Positions 9,298-17,125 of a DNA stretch of 35,249 bases are shown here, piece by piece. The translations under genes and the position numbers were made by a program. The stretch spans positions 1 to 35,249 of the forward strand of contig CALZKF010000006.1 of NCBI GenBank assembly GCA_945787955.1, written 5' to 3'. The notes beneath the pieces are model-generated. The model was not told where the DNA came from. It ran no database searches and was given only the letters and a program-made list of their open reading frames with translations. This DNA comes from an uncultured Acidobacteriota bacterium (GTDB lineage Bacteria; Acidobacteriota; Polarisedimenticolia; Polarisedimenticolales; Polarisedimenticolaceae). The stretch's first letter is position 1. Every line of letters begins with the position of its first letter.

Positions 9298-11025
9298 ATG
9301 CCATCACCCCTCACCTTCGATCAGCTGGCCCTTGCCGCCCCTCTCCTCAAAGCGATCAACGAGGTCGGTTACGAGGCGCCTTCGCCGATCCAGGCGGCTG
9401 CGATACCTCCACTACTGAAGGGTCATGACCTGGTGGGGCAGGCCCAGACCGGCACCGGCAAGACCGCCGCCTTTGCACTACCGCTCCTGAGCCGGATCGA
9501 CCTGGCGCTGAAACGGCCCCAGATCCTGGTGCTGGCCCCGACCCGGGAACTGGCGATCCAGGTCGCCGAGGCGTTCCGGACTTACGCCCGTCACCTCAAG
9601 GGCTTCCACATCATGCCGATCTACGGCGGTCAATCGATTGAGCTCCAGCTGCAGCAGTTGAAACGGGGCGTCCATGTGGTGGTCGGAACACCGGGCCGGG
9701 TGATGGATCACCTGCGCCGCAAAACCCTTCGCCTGGACAGCCTGCAGGCCCTGGTGCTGGACGAGGCCGACGAGATGTTGCGGATGGGTTTCATCGACGA
9801 CGTGGAGTGGATCCTGGAGCACACGCCGGAGAACCGCCAGATCGCCCTGTTCTCCGCCACTATGCCGCCTCCGATCCGCAAGGTCGCCCGGCGCCACCTG
9901 CAGAACCCGGTGGAGATCAAAATAGCGAGCAAGACCAGCACGGTGGAAGCGACCACCCAGCGCTACTGGCAGGTCACCGGAACCCACAAGCTGGATGCAT
10001 TAACGAGGATCCTGGAAGTGGAGCCGTTCGACGCCATCCTGATCTTCGTGCGCACCAAGAACGCCACCACCGAACTCTCCGAAAAGCTGGAAGCCAGGGG
10101 GTATGCCTGCGCACCGCTGAACGGCGACATCCAGCAGAAACTGCGTGAACGGACCATCGACCGGCTGAAGAAGAAAAAGATCGACATCATCGTCGCCACC
10201 GATGTGGCCGCCCGGGGTCTGGACGTCGACCGTATCAGCCATGTCATCAATTACGATGTGCCTTACGACACCGAGGGTTACGTCCACCGCATAGGCCGCA
10301 CCGGCCGGGCCGGACGCAAAGGTGAGGCGATCCTGTTCGTGGCTCCCCGGGAGCGGCGCATGCTGCGCTCCATCGAACGGGCCACCGGCCAGCCGATAAC
10401 CGAGATGCAGCTCCCCAGCCGCAAGGACGTCGCCAACCGCAGGGTCAACCAGTTCAAGCAGCAGATCACCGACACTATCGAGGCCCAGGAGCTCAAGTTC
10501 TTCGAGACCATCGTGGAGCAGTACCAGCAGGAACACAACATCGGCGCCGGCGAGATCGCCGCAGCGCTGGCCTACATGGTGCAGAAGGAACGGCCGCTGC
10601 TGGTGGAGGACGAAAAGAAGGCCGTCAAGAAGGAGTACCCCGATGCTCCCGACAGGGCGGTCCGCAGCGGCCGGCCGCACAAGAAACCGTCCCGGCCGGA
10701 AATCGGCCTGGTGCGGTACCGTATCGAGGTCGGCCTGGACCACGGCGTCCAGCCCAAGAACATCGTCGGCGCCGTAGCCAACGAAGCCGGCATCGACAGC
10801 GAGTTCATCGGCCACATCAAGCTCTACGACACCTACAGCACCATCGACCTTCCGGAAGGGATGCCGAAGGAGACCTTCCGCATCCTGAAGAAGGTCCGGG
10901 TCATGGGTCGGCCGCTGAACATCTCGCTGGATGACGGCCGGCCGGCGAGGAAGCCGCCGGCCAGGCCAAAGCGTACCGGCAAGCCACGCCCCAGGATCAA
11001 GAAGAGCAAAGTTCAGAAGTCGTAA
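9298..11025 (+). CDS. deaD: DEAD-box ATP-dependent RNA helicase, DeaD/CsdA type
   Basis: The 575-residue protein unwinds RNA duplexes using ATP and in this family acts in ribosome assembly and RNA decay, especially in the cold. Motifs in order: Q motif (Phe7 to Gln32), Walker A AQTGTGKT (49-56), PTRELAIQ, TPGRVMD, DEAD (155-158), SATMP, a RecA-2 domain with ATDVAARGLD, and HRIGRTGRAGR. After a helical dimerisation-like stretch (NRRVNQFKQQITDTIEAQELKFF) there is a DbpA-type RNA-binding domain (RYRIEVGLDHGVQPKNIVGA to PLNIS), then a basic RPKRTGKPRPRIKKSK tail. This architecture identifies DeaD rather than RhlE or SrmB. I chose 9298 over the upstream in-frame ATG at 9229 because the Q-motif helix begins directly after it. 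The 252-base upstream gap shows no other convincing gene. Confidence 0.95.
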   Translation: MPSPLTFDQLALAAPLLKAINEVGYEAPSPIQAAAIPPLLKGHDLVGQAQTGTGKTAAFALPLLSRIDLALKRPQILVLAPTRELAIQVAEAFRTYARHLKGFHIMPIYGGQSIELQLQQLKRGVHVVVGTPGRVMDHLRRKTLRLDSLQALVLDEADEMLRMGFIDDVEWILEHTPENRQIALFSATMPPPIRKVARRHLQNPVEIKIASKTSTVEATTQRYWQVTGTHKLDALTRILEVEPFDAILIFVRTKNATTELSEKLEARGYACAPLNGDIQQKLRERTIDRLKKKKIDIIVATDVAARGLDVDRISHVINYDVPYDTEGYVHRIGRTGRAGRKGEAILFVAPRERRMLRSIERATGQPITEMQLPSRKDVANRRVNQFKQQITDTIEAQELKFFETIVEQYQQEHNIGAGEIAAALAYMVQKERPLLVEDEKKAVKKEYPDAPDRAVRSGRPHKKPSRPEIGLVRYRIEVGLDHGVQPKNIVGAVANEAGIDSEFIGHIKLYDTYSTIDLPEGMPKETFRILKKVRVMGRPLNISLDDGRPARKPPARPKRTGKPRPRIKKSKVQKS

Positions 11026-11073
11026 GCCTGGGCCTGCGGCAGCACGATTATCCGTTTGGAAAGCCTTTAATAG

Positions 11074-11102
11074 TTGGCATTTTATCGTAAGCGGGATATG
11101 AT
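11074..11102 (+). promoter_or_regulatory. Sigma-70-like promoter with start site on the downstream GTG
   Basis: TTGGCA (11074-11079) and TATGAT (11097-11102) are separated by exactly 17 bases, each one mismatch from consensus. Transcription would start about 6-7 bases downstream, at 11108-11109, which is the GTG of the following gene. That implies a leaderless mRNA, in line with the absence of a Shine-Dalgarno there. Confidence 0.6.
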
Positions 11103-11108
11103 CAATGC

Positions 11109-11375
11109 GTGAAAGCAGCAGTCAAAGCCTACCTCTCCGAGATCGGACGCCGTGGCGGACGGAAGAGCCGCCGTGTCCTGGACCCCGCGACAGCGCGGAG
11201 CATGGTCCAGGTGCGCGAGGCTCGCAGGGCCTACAGGCGGTTTCACGCCGAGTGCTTCTGGTCTTATGACCCCGATCTTCGGATAGAAATCGGGGATGTC
11301 GCCTGGGTGGCCGATCAACTGATGAGGCAGGGCGGCCGCGAAGCGTGGCTGGTGGGAGCAAGGCTGTGCCGCTAA
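11109..11375 (+). CDS. Small basic protein of unknown function, partner of a nucleotidyltransferase-like gene
   Basis: This 88-residue protein starts with GTG. It has a basic N-terminal stretch (SEIGRRGGRKSRRVL) followed by a helical, aromatic-rich part (RRAYRRFHAECFWSYDP, VAWVADQLMRQGGREAW). I recall similar short proteins immediately upstream of nucleotidyltransferase-like genes in several bacterial phyla, with the same RRGG-KS-R and FWSYDPDL-like signatures; this is from memory and unverified. The basic head suggests DNA or RNA binding, in keeping with an antitoxin-like or regulatory role, but no known domain is certain. Its 3' end overlaps the next gene by 10 bases. No Shine-Dalgarno is present, and the promoter upstream predicts initiation exactly at this GTG. 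Confidence 0.7.
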   Translation: MKAAVKAYLSEIGRRGGRKSRRVLDPATARSMVQVREARRAYRRFHAECFWSYDPDLRIEIGDVAWVADQLMRQGGREAWLVGARLCR

Positions 11376-12046
11376 CCGATTTTCAAACCTCCCTCGCCGG
11401 TGGCGCCGCCATGCTTATCGACCCGAACACGAGGCGCTACAGCAACGACCTGGACTACTTTCACGACTCGGTGGAGGGGGTCGGGGAGGCCTTTACCGCA
11501 GACCGTGAGTTGCTCGAGGCCCGCGGTTACGCCTTGCGCGTCGGCATGAATCAACCAGGCTACATTCGCGCCGTAGTTCGGAAAGACGAACACGTAACCA
11601 AGGTGGAGCGGGCCCACGACTCCAGCTGGCGCTTCATGCCGACCGTCCGGCATGAAAAGTTCGGCTTCGTTCTGCATCCGATCGACCTGGCAGTCAACAA
11701 GGTCCTGGCCCTGGCCGGCCGTGACGAGCCCCGCGATCTTCTGGATACCCTGGATATGCATCACAATGTCCTTTGCCTGGGTGCGCTCTGCTGGGCGGCA
11801 AGCGGTAAGGATCCCGGGTTCACCCCGCTATCCCTGATGGGAATGTTGCGTCGCCGCGGACGGATTCGACCGGAAGATCTGGCGCGTCTCCGATTGGCGG
11901 AGAAGGTCGACCTCACGGAACTGAAGGAACAATGGCGCACCGCCCTCGACTCGGTGGAACCGCTCGTTTGTCGACCCCGGGCAGGTCGCCGACGCGGTTC
12001 CCCATTTCGGCCGGCCCGGTGGCGTACTGCCGCGCATTTTAAGTGA
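11366..12046 (+). pseudogene. Nucleotidyltransferase-like (AbiEii-type) protein, probably eroded
   Basis: Reading from GTG 11366, the opening PLTDFQ runs straight into SLAGGAAML, followed by RRYSNDLDYFHD, the D-x-D-containing block of nucleotidyltransferase-fold proteins of the AbiEii/toxin type, and later HPIDLAVNKVLALAGRDEPRDLLD, a well-conserved family segment. Two defects are suggested. First, the stretch normally separating LTDFQ from the GG motif (from memory, about 15 residues) is missing, in frame. Second, from about 11966 the encoded tail becomes Arg-rich and improbable (CRPRAGRRRGSPFRPARW), whereas the next frame gives a more protein-like tail beginning FVDPGQVADAVPHFG and ending at TAG 12060-12062, suggesting a one-base insertion. 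Members of the AbiE class of toxins transfer nucleotides; here activity is doubtful. It overlaps its small upstream partner. Confidence 0.6.
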
Positions 12047-12074
12047 GCCCGAAATCGGATAGGCCAAGAGCCCC

Positions 12075-12941
12075 TTAGAATTCGTAAGCCTCGTTTTCCG
12101 CCAAAGCGTAACCGCTCCCGTCCCATCTCCCCGGCACCGCTTTTGCCGAACTGCCGTCGATCTCGAACAGCCACAGCCCTTCACGGCCGTTCTGGGAGAC
12201 CGAGCCGGCACAGAACAAAACCGTTTGAAGCCCGGGAACATCAACCCGGTAACGCCGGTGGACGTGACCGAACAGGATCGCCCCTTTACGGATGGAGCGG
12301 CAGACATCGAGGAATTCCTCGGCATTGGTCATGCCGTGAGACGGACTGTCCGGCTGCCCGTTCCACAGCCTGGGGGCGTAATGGGTCATGACCAACACGA
12401 AGCGGTCCTGCATGTCGGGCAGGGCCAGGATCCTCGCCAGCGCTTCCAACTGCTCCGGCGGCACCCGGCCGCTGGAACGCCACGGTTGGGGGTTGGGCCG
12501 GGCACTGTGAACTCCGACCACGGCCACGCCCGGGTCCAGGAGCCGCAGCCGAGGCCATTCCCCCGCCCCCGTCAGATCTCCGAAGATCCTTTCGAACCGC
12601 TGGTCCCGGACCGTATCCGGCATGTACAGGTCATGGTTGCCGGGAACGGTCAGGAAACCCAGCGGCGCCCGGGTCAATGGAGCGATCACCTTCCGTGCCC
12701 GCTCCAACTCCGGTTCGGTCCCCAGGACGGTGTAGTCCCCGGTGCACAGCACCAGATCGACGTTCTGCTCCTGCCGGAAGCGATCCAGGGCGGCGAGTTT
12801 CTCGTCTACCCGGTCGAAATGCCGGCGGCGGTTCAACAACAGGTTGGCCGCCCCGATGATCCGTTTTCCCGGCCATTCCGACACCGGAACCGCCCTCAGA
12901 TCGGGGTCGAGATGGGGGTCGCTGAAGTGCAGGATTCGCAT
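12075..12941 (-). CDS. Calcineurin-like metallophosphoesterase, CpdA-like
   Basis: The protein (288 residues from ATG 12941; 294 from an alternative GTG at 12959) holds the full set of metallophosphoesterase motifs in order: HFSDPHLD (D-x-H), CTGDYT (GD), VPGNHDLY (GNHD), MTHYAPRLW (His) and FGHVHRRYR (GHxH). It should be a cytosolic two-metal phosphoesterase. The CpdA-like arrangement is compatible with cyclic nucleotide or other phosphodiester hydrolysis, but the substrate is not determined by the sequence. I prefer the ATG because the first beta-strand MRILHFSDPHL begins there, although the GTG has a weak AAGG upstream. It is divergent from the DUF4097 gene, with a TACAAT at 12988-12993 as a possible -10 for that gene. 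It faces the nucleotidyltransferase remnant tail to tail. Confidence 0.9.
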   Translation of the reverse strand: MRILHFSDPHLDPDLRAVPVSEWPGKRIIGAANLLLNRRRHFDRVDEKLAALDRFRQEQNVDLVLCTGDYTVLGTEPELERARKVIAPLTRAPLGFLTVPGNHDLYMPDTVRDQRFERIFGDLTGAGEWPRLRLLDPGVAVVGVHSARPNPQPWRSSGRVPPEQLEALARILALPDMQDRFVLVMTHYAPRLWNGQPDSPSHGMTNAEEFLDVCRSIRKGAILFGHVHRRYRVDVPGLQTVLFCAGSVSQNGREGLWLFEIDGSSAKAVPGRWDGSGYALAENEAYEF

Positions 12942-13023
12942 ACGGGGCCAGTATCGCACGGACGGAACCTTTTTTGCCCCGATCCGTTACAATCCATGCA
13001 AGACATCCGCGAAGGAGAAACTC

Positions 13024-13914
13024 ATGACCATGCGCCGTCTGTTTGTTGTCGTTCTCGTTCTCTGTCTCGCCATAGGAGCCGCCTCCGCCGTGGAGATCCG
13101 TGAAGATTTTCAGGAATCGTTCGATGTCACCCCCGGCACCGTTCTGGAACTGCACCATGGCGACGGCGACGTCACTCTGACCCCCTGGGACCAGAACCGT
13201 ATCGATCTCCATATCGTCTACGAGGCCGACATCACCAAGGTCGGATTCGGCGCCAAGCCTGATTTCGACGTCAAGTTCCGCCAGAGTGATGACCGGCTGC
13301 TGGTGAAGGAAGAGGTCAAGGGCGGCACCACCTTCGGTTTCTATTCCCGCAATCAGGTCACCTACACTTATGAGATCAAGGCGCCGGCCTGGATCGACCT
13401 GGAACTCCACGGCGACGACGGCGACCTTGGGATCACAGGATGGAAGGGCGACATGGAGCTGGTGCTGGACGACGGCGACCTGGACCTGTCCGACATCATC
13501 GCCGGGGAAATTGGTATTAACCTTGACGACGGCAATGTGGATGGACGGAATATCGACGCTGCCCTGAAGATCATCTCAGACGATGGCGACATCAGGGTCA
13601 CCGGCCTGACAGGACCTGCCCTGGTACTTGCCACCGACGACGGCGATATCGACATCGGCTTCGCCGGAACCGGATCGGAGCGGATCGAGGCGACTTCCGA
13701 CGACGGTGATATCAGGCTCCGGTTTCCGGCCCCGGTATCATTCGGCTACGACATCCGGACCGATGACGGCAGGATCCGACTGGACCTGTCCGGCGCCGGT
13801 GGGGGGCCGCAGGAGAGCTCGGACGGTGGCGAAGTCGTGGGGACCGTCGGCGGTGGCGGCGGCCAGGTAAAAATCAGGACCGACGACGGCAATGTGGAGC
13901 TGATCGCCGAATAA
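13024..13914 (+). CDS. Secreted DUF4097-like protein with DDGD repeats
   Basis: This 296-residue protein has a signal peptide (cleavage likely after ASA, near residue 22) and then a beta-strand-rich body. Its hallmark is an Asp-Asp-Gly-Asp/Asn turn followed by a short beta-strand, repeated about nine times at roughly 20-residue spacing: DGDVTLTP, DDGDLGITG, DDGDLDLS, DDGNVDGR, DDGDIRVTG, DDGDIDIGF, DDGDIRLRF, DDGRIRLDL, DDGNVELI. Such regular turns fit a beta-helix or beta-roll of the DUF4097 putative-adhesin family. The Asp-rich turns could bind calcium, which is inference. GGAG precedes the ATG at 13024; an open frame running in from upstream is not needed. A related but more divergent protein lies at 25.2-26.4 kb. 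Function is unknown; surface or periplasmic location is inferred. Confidence 0.85.
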   Translation: MTMRRLFVVVLVLCLAIGAASAVEIREDFQESFDVTPGTVLELHHGDGDVTLTPWDQNRIDLHIVYEADITKVGFGAKPDFDVKFRQSDDRLLVKEEVKGGTTFGFYSRNQVTYTYEIKAPAWIDLELHGDDGDLGITGWKGDMELVLDDGDLDLSDIIAGEIGINLDDGNVDGRNIDAALKIISDDGDIRVTGLTGPALVLATDDGDIDIGFAGTGSERIEATSDDGDIRLRFPAPVSFGYDIRTDDGRIRLDLSGAGGGPQESSDGGEVVGTVGGGGGQVKIRTDDGNVELIAE

Positions 13915-13965
13915 ACCGGGCCGGTTCCGGGTATCCTTGTATGAACCCCAACGGAGGTACAGAGC

Positions 13966-14667
13966 ATGACCAGGAACACCAGCCCCGATAATCTACTCCT
14001 GCATCAGGAGGTACTTCTTCTGGCCCTGAACGACGATCAGGGCACACCGGAGTTCGGAGTCTCGTACAGCTTCGCCATGGGCGGGGCGATCCTGGCCGAA
14101 CTGTTCCTGAACGAGCGCATCCGCCTGGTGAAGCCGAAGAAGAACCAGCTTCTGGAACCGGCGGACGCCACACTGCTGGGGGACCCGGTCCTGGACGATG
14201 CACTGGCCAAAATCGCAGGCGCCAGGCGCAGGGCCACACCGGCGACCTGGGTCTCCAAACTCGGAAGCTCCTCGGAACTCAAGCACACCGTCGCTGCCAG
14301 CCTGGTGGATCGCGGCATCCTCCATGCCGACATCGGCAGAATCCTCCTGATCTTCAAACGCAAGATCTACCCGGAGCGGGACCCGGGTCCGGAACGCAGG
14401 ATCATCACCCGGCTGGAGAAGGCGATCTTCAGTGAGTCGAGGGATGTGGATCCTCGCACCGCGATCCTGATCTCCCTGTCCAACGGCACCGGTCTCCTCA
14501 AGACCTGCTTCGACAAAAAGCGGCTCAAGGAACGGAAGGATCGGATCAAAGAGTTGAGCAGTGGCCAGTTTGCAGGCGCCGCGGTTCAGGAGGCGGTCCG
14601 GGCTGCTGCCGCTGCAGCCACCGCGGCGATCACCGCCGCCACCACGGTGACTGTGATTACGTCCTGA
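13966..14667 (+). CDS. GPP34 (Golgi phosphoprotein 3)-like protein
   Basis: The 233-residue protein has the layout of the GPP34 family: an N-terminal LLLHQEVLLLALNDDQGT, a small-residue helix (FAMGGAILAELFLNERIRL), LLGDPVLDDALAKI, WVSKLG, and the mid-region LVDRGILHAD..LLIFKRKIYPERDP, followed by DPRTAILISL. In eukaryotes the family binds phosphatidylinositol 4-phosphate on Golgi membranes; bacterial members, known mainly from actinobacteria, are cytosolic or peripheral and have no settled role. The tail is unusually Ala/Thr-rich (residues 205-233), perhaps a membrane-contacting helix. GGAGG lies 10 bases before the start. The 3' end overlaps the convergent nitronate-monooxygenase-like gene by 11 bases. 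Confidence 0.8.
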   Translation: MTRNTSPDNLLLHQEVLLLALNDDQGTPEFGVSYSFAMGGAILAELFLNERIRLVKPKKNQLLEPADATLLGDPVLDDALAKIAGARRRATPATWVSKLGSSSELKHTVAASLVDRGILHADIGRILLIFKRKIYPERDPGPERRIITRLEKAIFSESRDVDPRTAILISLSNGTGLLKTCFDKKRLKERKDRIKELSSGQFAGAAVQEAVRAAAAAATAAITAATTVTVITS

Positions 14668-16150
14668 CCGTGGAGCAGTCCGGTTCCGCAAAACGCCGGT
14701 CCTGCGCCGAGCCTTCCAGCAGGAAGTCAAGCACGTCCGCTGCGGAGTACTTCACACCGGCTCTCTGCACCATCCGGTTCACCGGCTCGAAGTCCTGGCC
14801 GGCGGTGACGATCGGGAGTTCCACTCCGTCCCCGCGTACCTGCCCCAGGCCGACGGTAGCCAGAAGGCCGTTGCACAGGCACTGCCTGTCATCGGCCGCT
14901 TCCGGTGTGCCGCCCTTCAGGACAAAAGTGTCTACAGGCTCGGCGGCGCAGCGATAGCGCAGGCGGCCGTTGCTGTCCCTGAACGGCTGCCGCAGGTAAC
15001 CCAGGTCGCAGACCCGCTCCCGGGGGCGACGCTCCAGATCGGTGAGCGAGTCCTTCAATACGATCAGTTTGAACGGGAACCCGGTCGGCGAGGCCCGGCA
15101 ATCGGTAATCGCTTTGAATTCCCCCGACACGCACTGCCGGAGCACTTCGTCCTTGATCCAGGGGGCTGTGCCCGATTCGGTGCAAAAGGCGAAAGCTGTG
15201 CCGGCTTGAACACCACAGGCGCCCTGGCCGATGGCATCCTTAAGACATTCCGGGCTGCCATAGCTTCCCGCCAGCCAGAACGGCTTTCCCAGAGCCCGGA
15301 CTTTCTCAAGATCCGGCCGGTCCTTCTCGCCATAGATCGCCCGCCCCCCCGGAGCCGGCTGCTCAGCTCTTTTTCCCACTCTGCGAGGTGGTGCGTTGTG
15401 GCCTCCGGCAGTGTGATTTTCCACCACGAAGCCGTCCACCTCTCCATTCGCCTTCCGTACCAGGGTCCTGGCGATGACGTCGGAGGAAACGATGCCCAGG
15501 AACTTCGGTCGAGTCAACTCCGGCCTGTTGCCGGCAGGCACATAGTCGTTGGGATCGAACCACAGGGCGTAGGCGTCCCCGGCATTTATCCCTTCCACCC
15601 GGAGGTTCAATTCCACCGGGTTCCACCGGGCCAGCCCGTCCAGCACTCCTGGGATCGTCAACGGGATACCGGCGCCCATCAGGACATACCCGACCCCGGC
15701 CAGCATCGCGCCGAACACCGACGGCATGGTCGGGAGCTGCACTTTCTCCAGGTAGTTGATCCCTACCGGATTGTCGTGTCCTTCCCGTGCCAGGAACACT
15801 TCCGAAAAGTTGGAGACGATCATCAGTTCGGTCCAGGCTCTTTTCATCTCCGCCGTGGACCGGGAGACCAGCTTGAACGGCGCTCCGGCCTCTTTGCCCC
15901 CTGCCACGAACCAGGTGTCCCAGACCCTTTTGACCATGTCGGCGACGGGGAATTGGTCCAGTGCCCGTCGCATGTGCCCCCCAGGATCCCCCAGTTGCAG
16001 ACGGCGGGCGAACACGGAATCGATAGCCGTGCCGGAAACCACGCCGAGCTGCCCCAGGCGGGAAACCGCGTTCGCCAGCTTCCAGTTGGAAACGGCGACT
16101 CCCATCCCGCCCTGAATGACCGTCGGCAACCTGTTCCAGGATACGTCCAT
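14657..16150 (-). CDS. Nitronate monooxygenase / NPD-family FMN oxidoreductase with long C-terminal extension
   Basis: The 497-residue protein contains an FMN TIM-barrel of the nitronate monooxygenase (2-nitropropane dioxygenase) family: PTVIQGGMGVAVSNWKLANAV at the N-terminus, GVVSGTA, PVGINYLEKVQLPTMPS, DGFVVENHTAGGHNAP (family substrate-His region), PFWLAGSYGSPE and GACGVQAGTAFAFCTESG (phosphate-binding end). Family members oxidise nitronates or act as FMN-dependent reductases; PfaD-type enoyl reductases are also related, so the substrate is left open. It is about 130 residues longer than a typical nitronate monooxygenase. The extension carries four Cys (RVCDLG, YRCAAE, RQCLCNG) and may bind metal or form disulfides. 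GGGAG precedes the ATG on the minus strand. Start at 16150 gives a compact N-terminus. It is convergent with the GPP34-like gene. Confidence 0.85.
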   Translation of the reverse strand: MDVSWNRLPTVIQGGMGVAVSNWKLANAVSRLGQLGVVSGTAIDSVFARRLQLGDPGGHMRRALDQFPVADMVKRVWDTWFVAGGKEAGAPFKLVSRSTAEMKRAWTELMIVSNFSEVFLAREGHDNPVGINYLEKVQLPTMPSVFGAMLAGVGYVLMGAGIPLTIPGVLDGLARWNPVELNLRVEGINAGDAYALWFDPNDYVPAGNRPELTRPKFLGIVSSDVIARTLVRKANGEVDGFVVENHTAGGHNAPPRRVGKRAEQPAPGGRAIYGEKDRPDLEKVRALGKPFWLAGSYGSPECLKDAIGQGACGVQAGTAFAFCTESGTAPWIKDEVLRQCVSGEFKAITDCRASPTGFPFKLIVLKDSLTDLERRPRERVCDLGYLRQPFRDSNGRLRYRCAAEPVDTFVLKGGTPEAADDRQCLCNGLLATVGLGQVRGDGVELPIVTAGQDFEPVNRMVQRAGVKYSAADVLDFLLEGSAQDRRFAEPDCSTVRT

Positions 16151-16362
16151 ACTTCTCCCTTCGCGGCCGGTGGAAGGCTTGGCTCAGGAAGTGCAGGATA
16201 GCGTAAATTACCGATATTCCGGGTTTTTAACGGAACTCAATCGCCCAAATCACTCTGTATTGTCCTCCGCAGACCCTGTAATTAGTCCATTTTCAGTGAT
16301 AAAACTAAGGATCGGAGAGGGACGGCGGTACATCGTTATTAGGTACTTGAGGGAGGTCTTGA
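16151..16362. other. AT-rich divergent control region ahead of the 2-oxoacid oxidoreductase operon
   Basis: The 212 bases between the nitronate-monooxygenase-like gene (minus) and the ten-gene operon (plus) are clearly AT-richer than both flanks, with tracts such as GATAAAACTAAGG (about 16298-16310) and CGTTATTAGG. This is the only plausible place for the operon promoter. I could not find a -35/-10 pair with proper spacing and report no specific site. A reading frame passing through it on the plus strand lacks any family feature. Confidence 0.5.
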
Positions 16363-17109
16363 ATGCCCGAACTCCGCGTGGTTGGCCAGGCCCCGTTTCG
16401 GAAACGGGTCACCGTATTCGTCGGCCACTTCGGAAGCGGCAAAACCGAGATCGCACTGAACTATGCATTGAACGCCGCCGGCCAGGGCGCCAAGGTCTCC
16501 CTGGTCGATCTGGACGTCGTCAAACCGTACTTCCGGTCCCGGGCCGCCCGGGCAATCCTGGATCATGCCGGCATCGAACTGATAGCCCCTACAGGGGAAC
16601 ACCACCACGCCGACCTGCCGATCCTCGTGCCGGCGATCCGGGATTCGTTCCGGGACAAGTCCCGCCGGGTCATCCTGGATTGCGGTGGGGACGACACCGG
16701 CGCCCGGGCCCTGGGCGCCATCTCCGACGTGGTCCCTGAAGATGAATCGGAACGGATCCTGGTACTGAATTTCCGGCGGCCGTTTACTCAGGACGCAGAA
16801 GAGGCGGAACGGATGATTCAGGGCATCGCCGCCGTGGGCCGCATGGGCATCACCGGCCTGATCTCCAACACCCATCTCATGCGGGAGACCACACCCGAGA
16901 TCGTCATGGAAGGGTACGAACTGGCCCGGGAGACAGCCGAGCGGACCGGTATCCCGCTGGTCGCCGTGACGGTGGACGAAGGCACAGCCGCAACCCTGGA
17001 CGGAACCCGGTTCGAGCCACCGGTGATGGTGCTCCGACGGATCGTCCACCCCCCGTTCGAACAATCCCAGCGGACCAGGACCGACGGTCCCCTGTTCGTA
17101 CTGAACTGA
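16363..17109 (+). CDS. P-loop ATPase of the MinD/CobQ-like class, first gene of the operon
   Basis: The 248-residue protein has a Walker A loop FVGHFGSGKTE (residues 20-30) in a SIMIBI-type setting. It is followed by an Asp-rich block VSLVDLDVVKPYFRSR, as in MinD/ParA/ApbC-like ATPases, then VILDCGGDDTGA (Walker B-like, with Gly-Asp), VLNFRRPFTQ and ISNTHLMRETT, and a C-terminal segment VAVTVDEGTAATLDG. The family includes Fe-S cluster carriers and CobQ/CobB-type enzymes, but I see no CXXC that would mark an ApbC-type carrier. It heads the 2-oxoacid:ferredoxin oxidoreductase operon, with GAGGGAGG before the ATG, and 16 bases separate it from the ferredoxin gene. A role in assembling or activating that enzyme is inference from position only. 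Confidence 0.8.
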   Translation: MPELRVVGQAPFRKRVTVFVGHFGSGKTEIALNYALNAAGQGAKVSLVDLDVVKPYFRSRAARAILDHAGIELIAPTGEHHHADLPILVPAIRDSFRDKSRRVILDCGGDDTGARALGAISDVVPEDESERILVLNFRRPFTQDAEEAERMIQGIAAVGRMGITGLISNTHLMRETTPEIVMEGYELARETAERTGIPLVAVTVDEGTAATLDGTRFEPPVMVLRRIVHPPFEQSQRTRTDGPLFVLN

Positions 17110-17125
17110 TCGGAAGGAGCACACC

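Noticed and set aside
13024-13914. DDGD repeats considered as a tandem DNA repeat
   Set aside because: The repetition is at protein level; the codons around the turns vary, so no DNA repeat array is called.
16116-16739. 207-residue plus-strand frame crossing the gap and the P-loop ATPase gene
   Set aside because: Arg/Gly/Pro-rich out-of-frame translation; the ATPase frame has a clear P-loop and Shine-Dalgarno.
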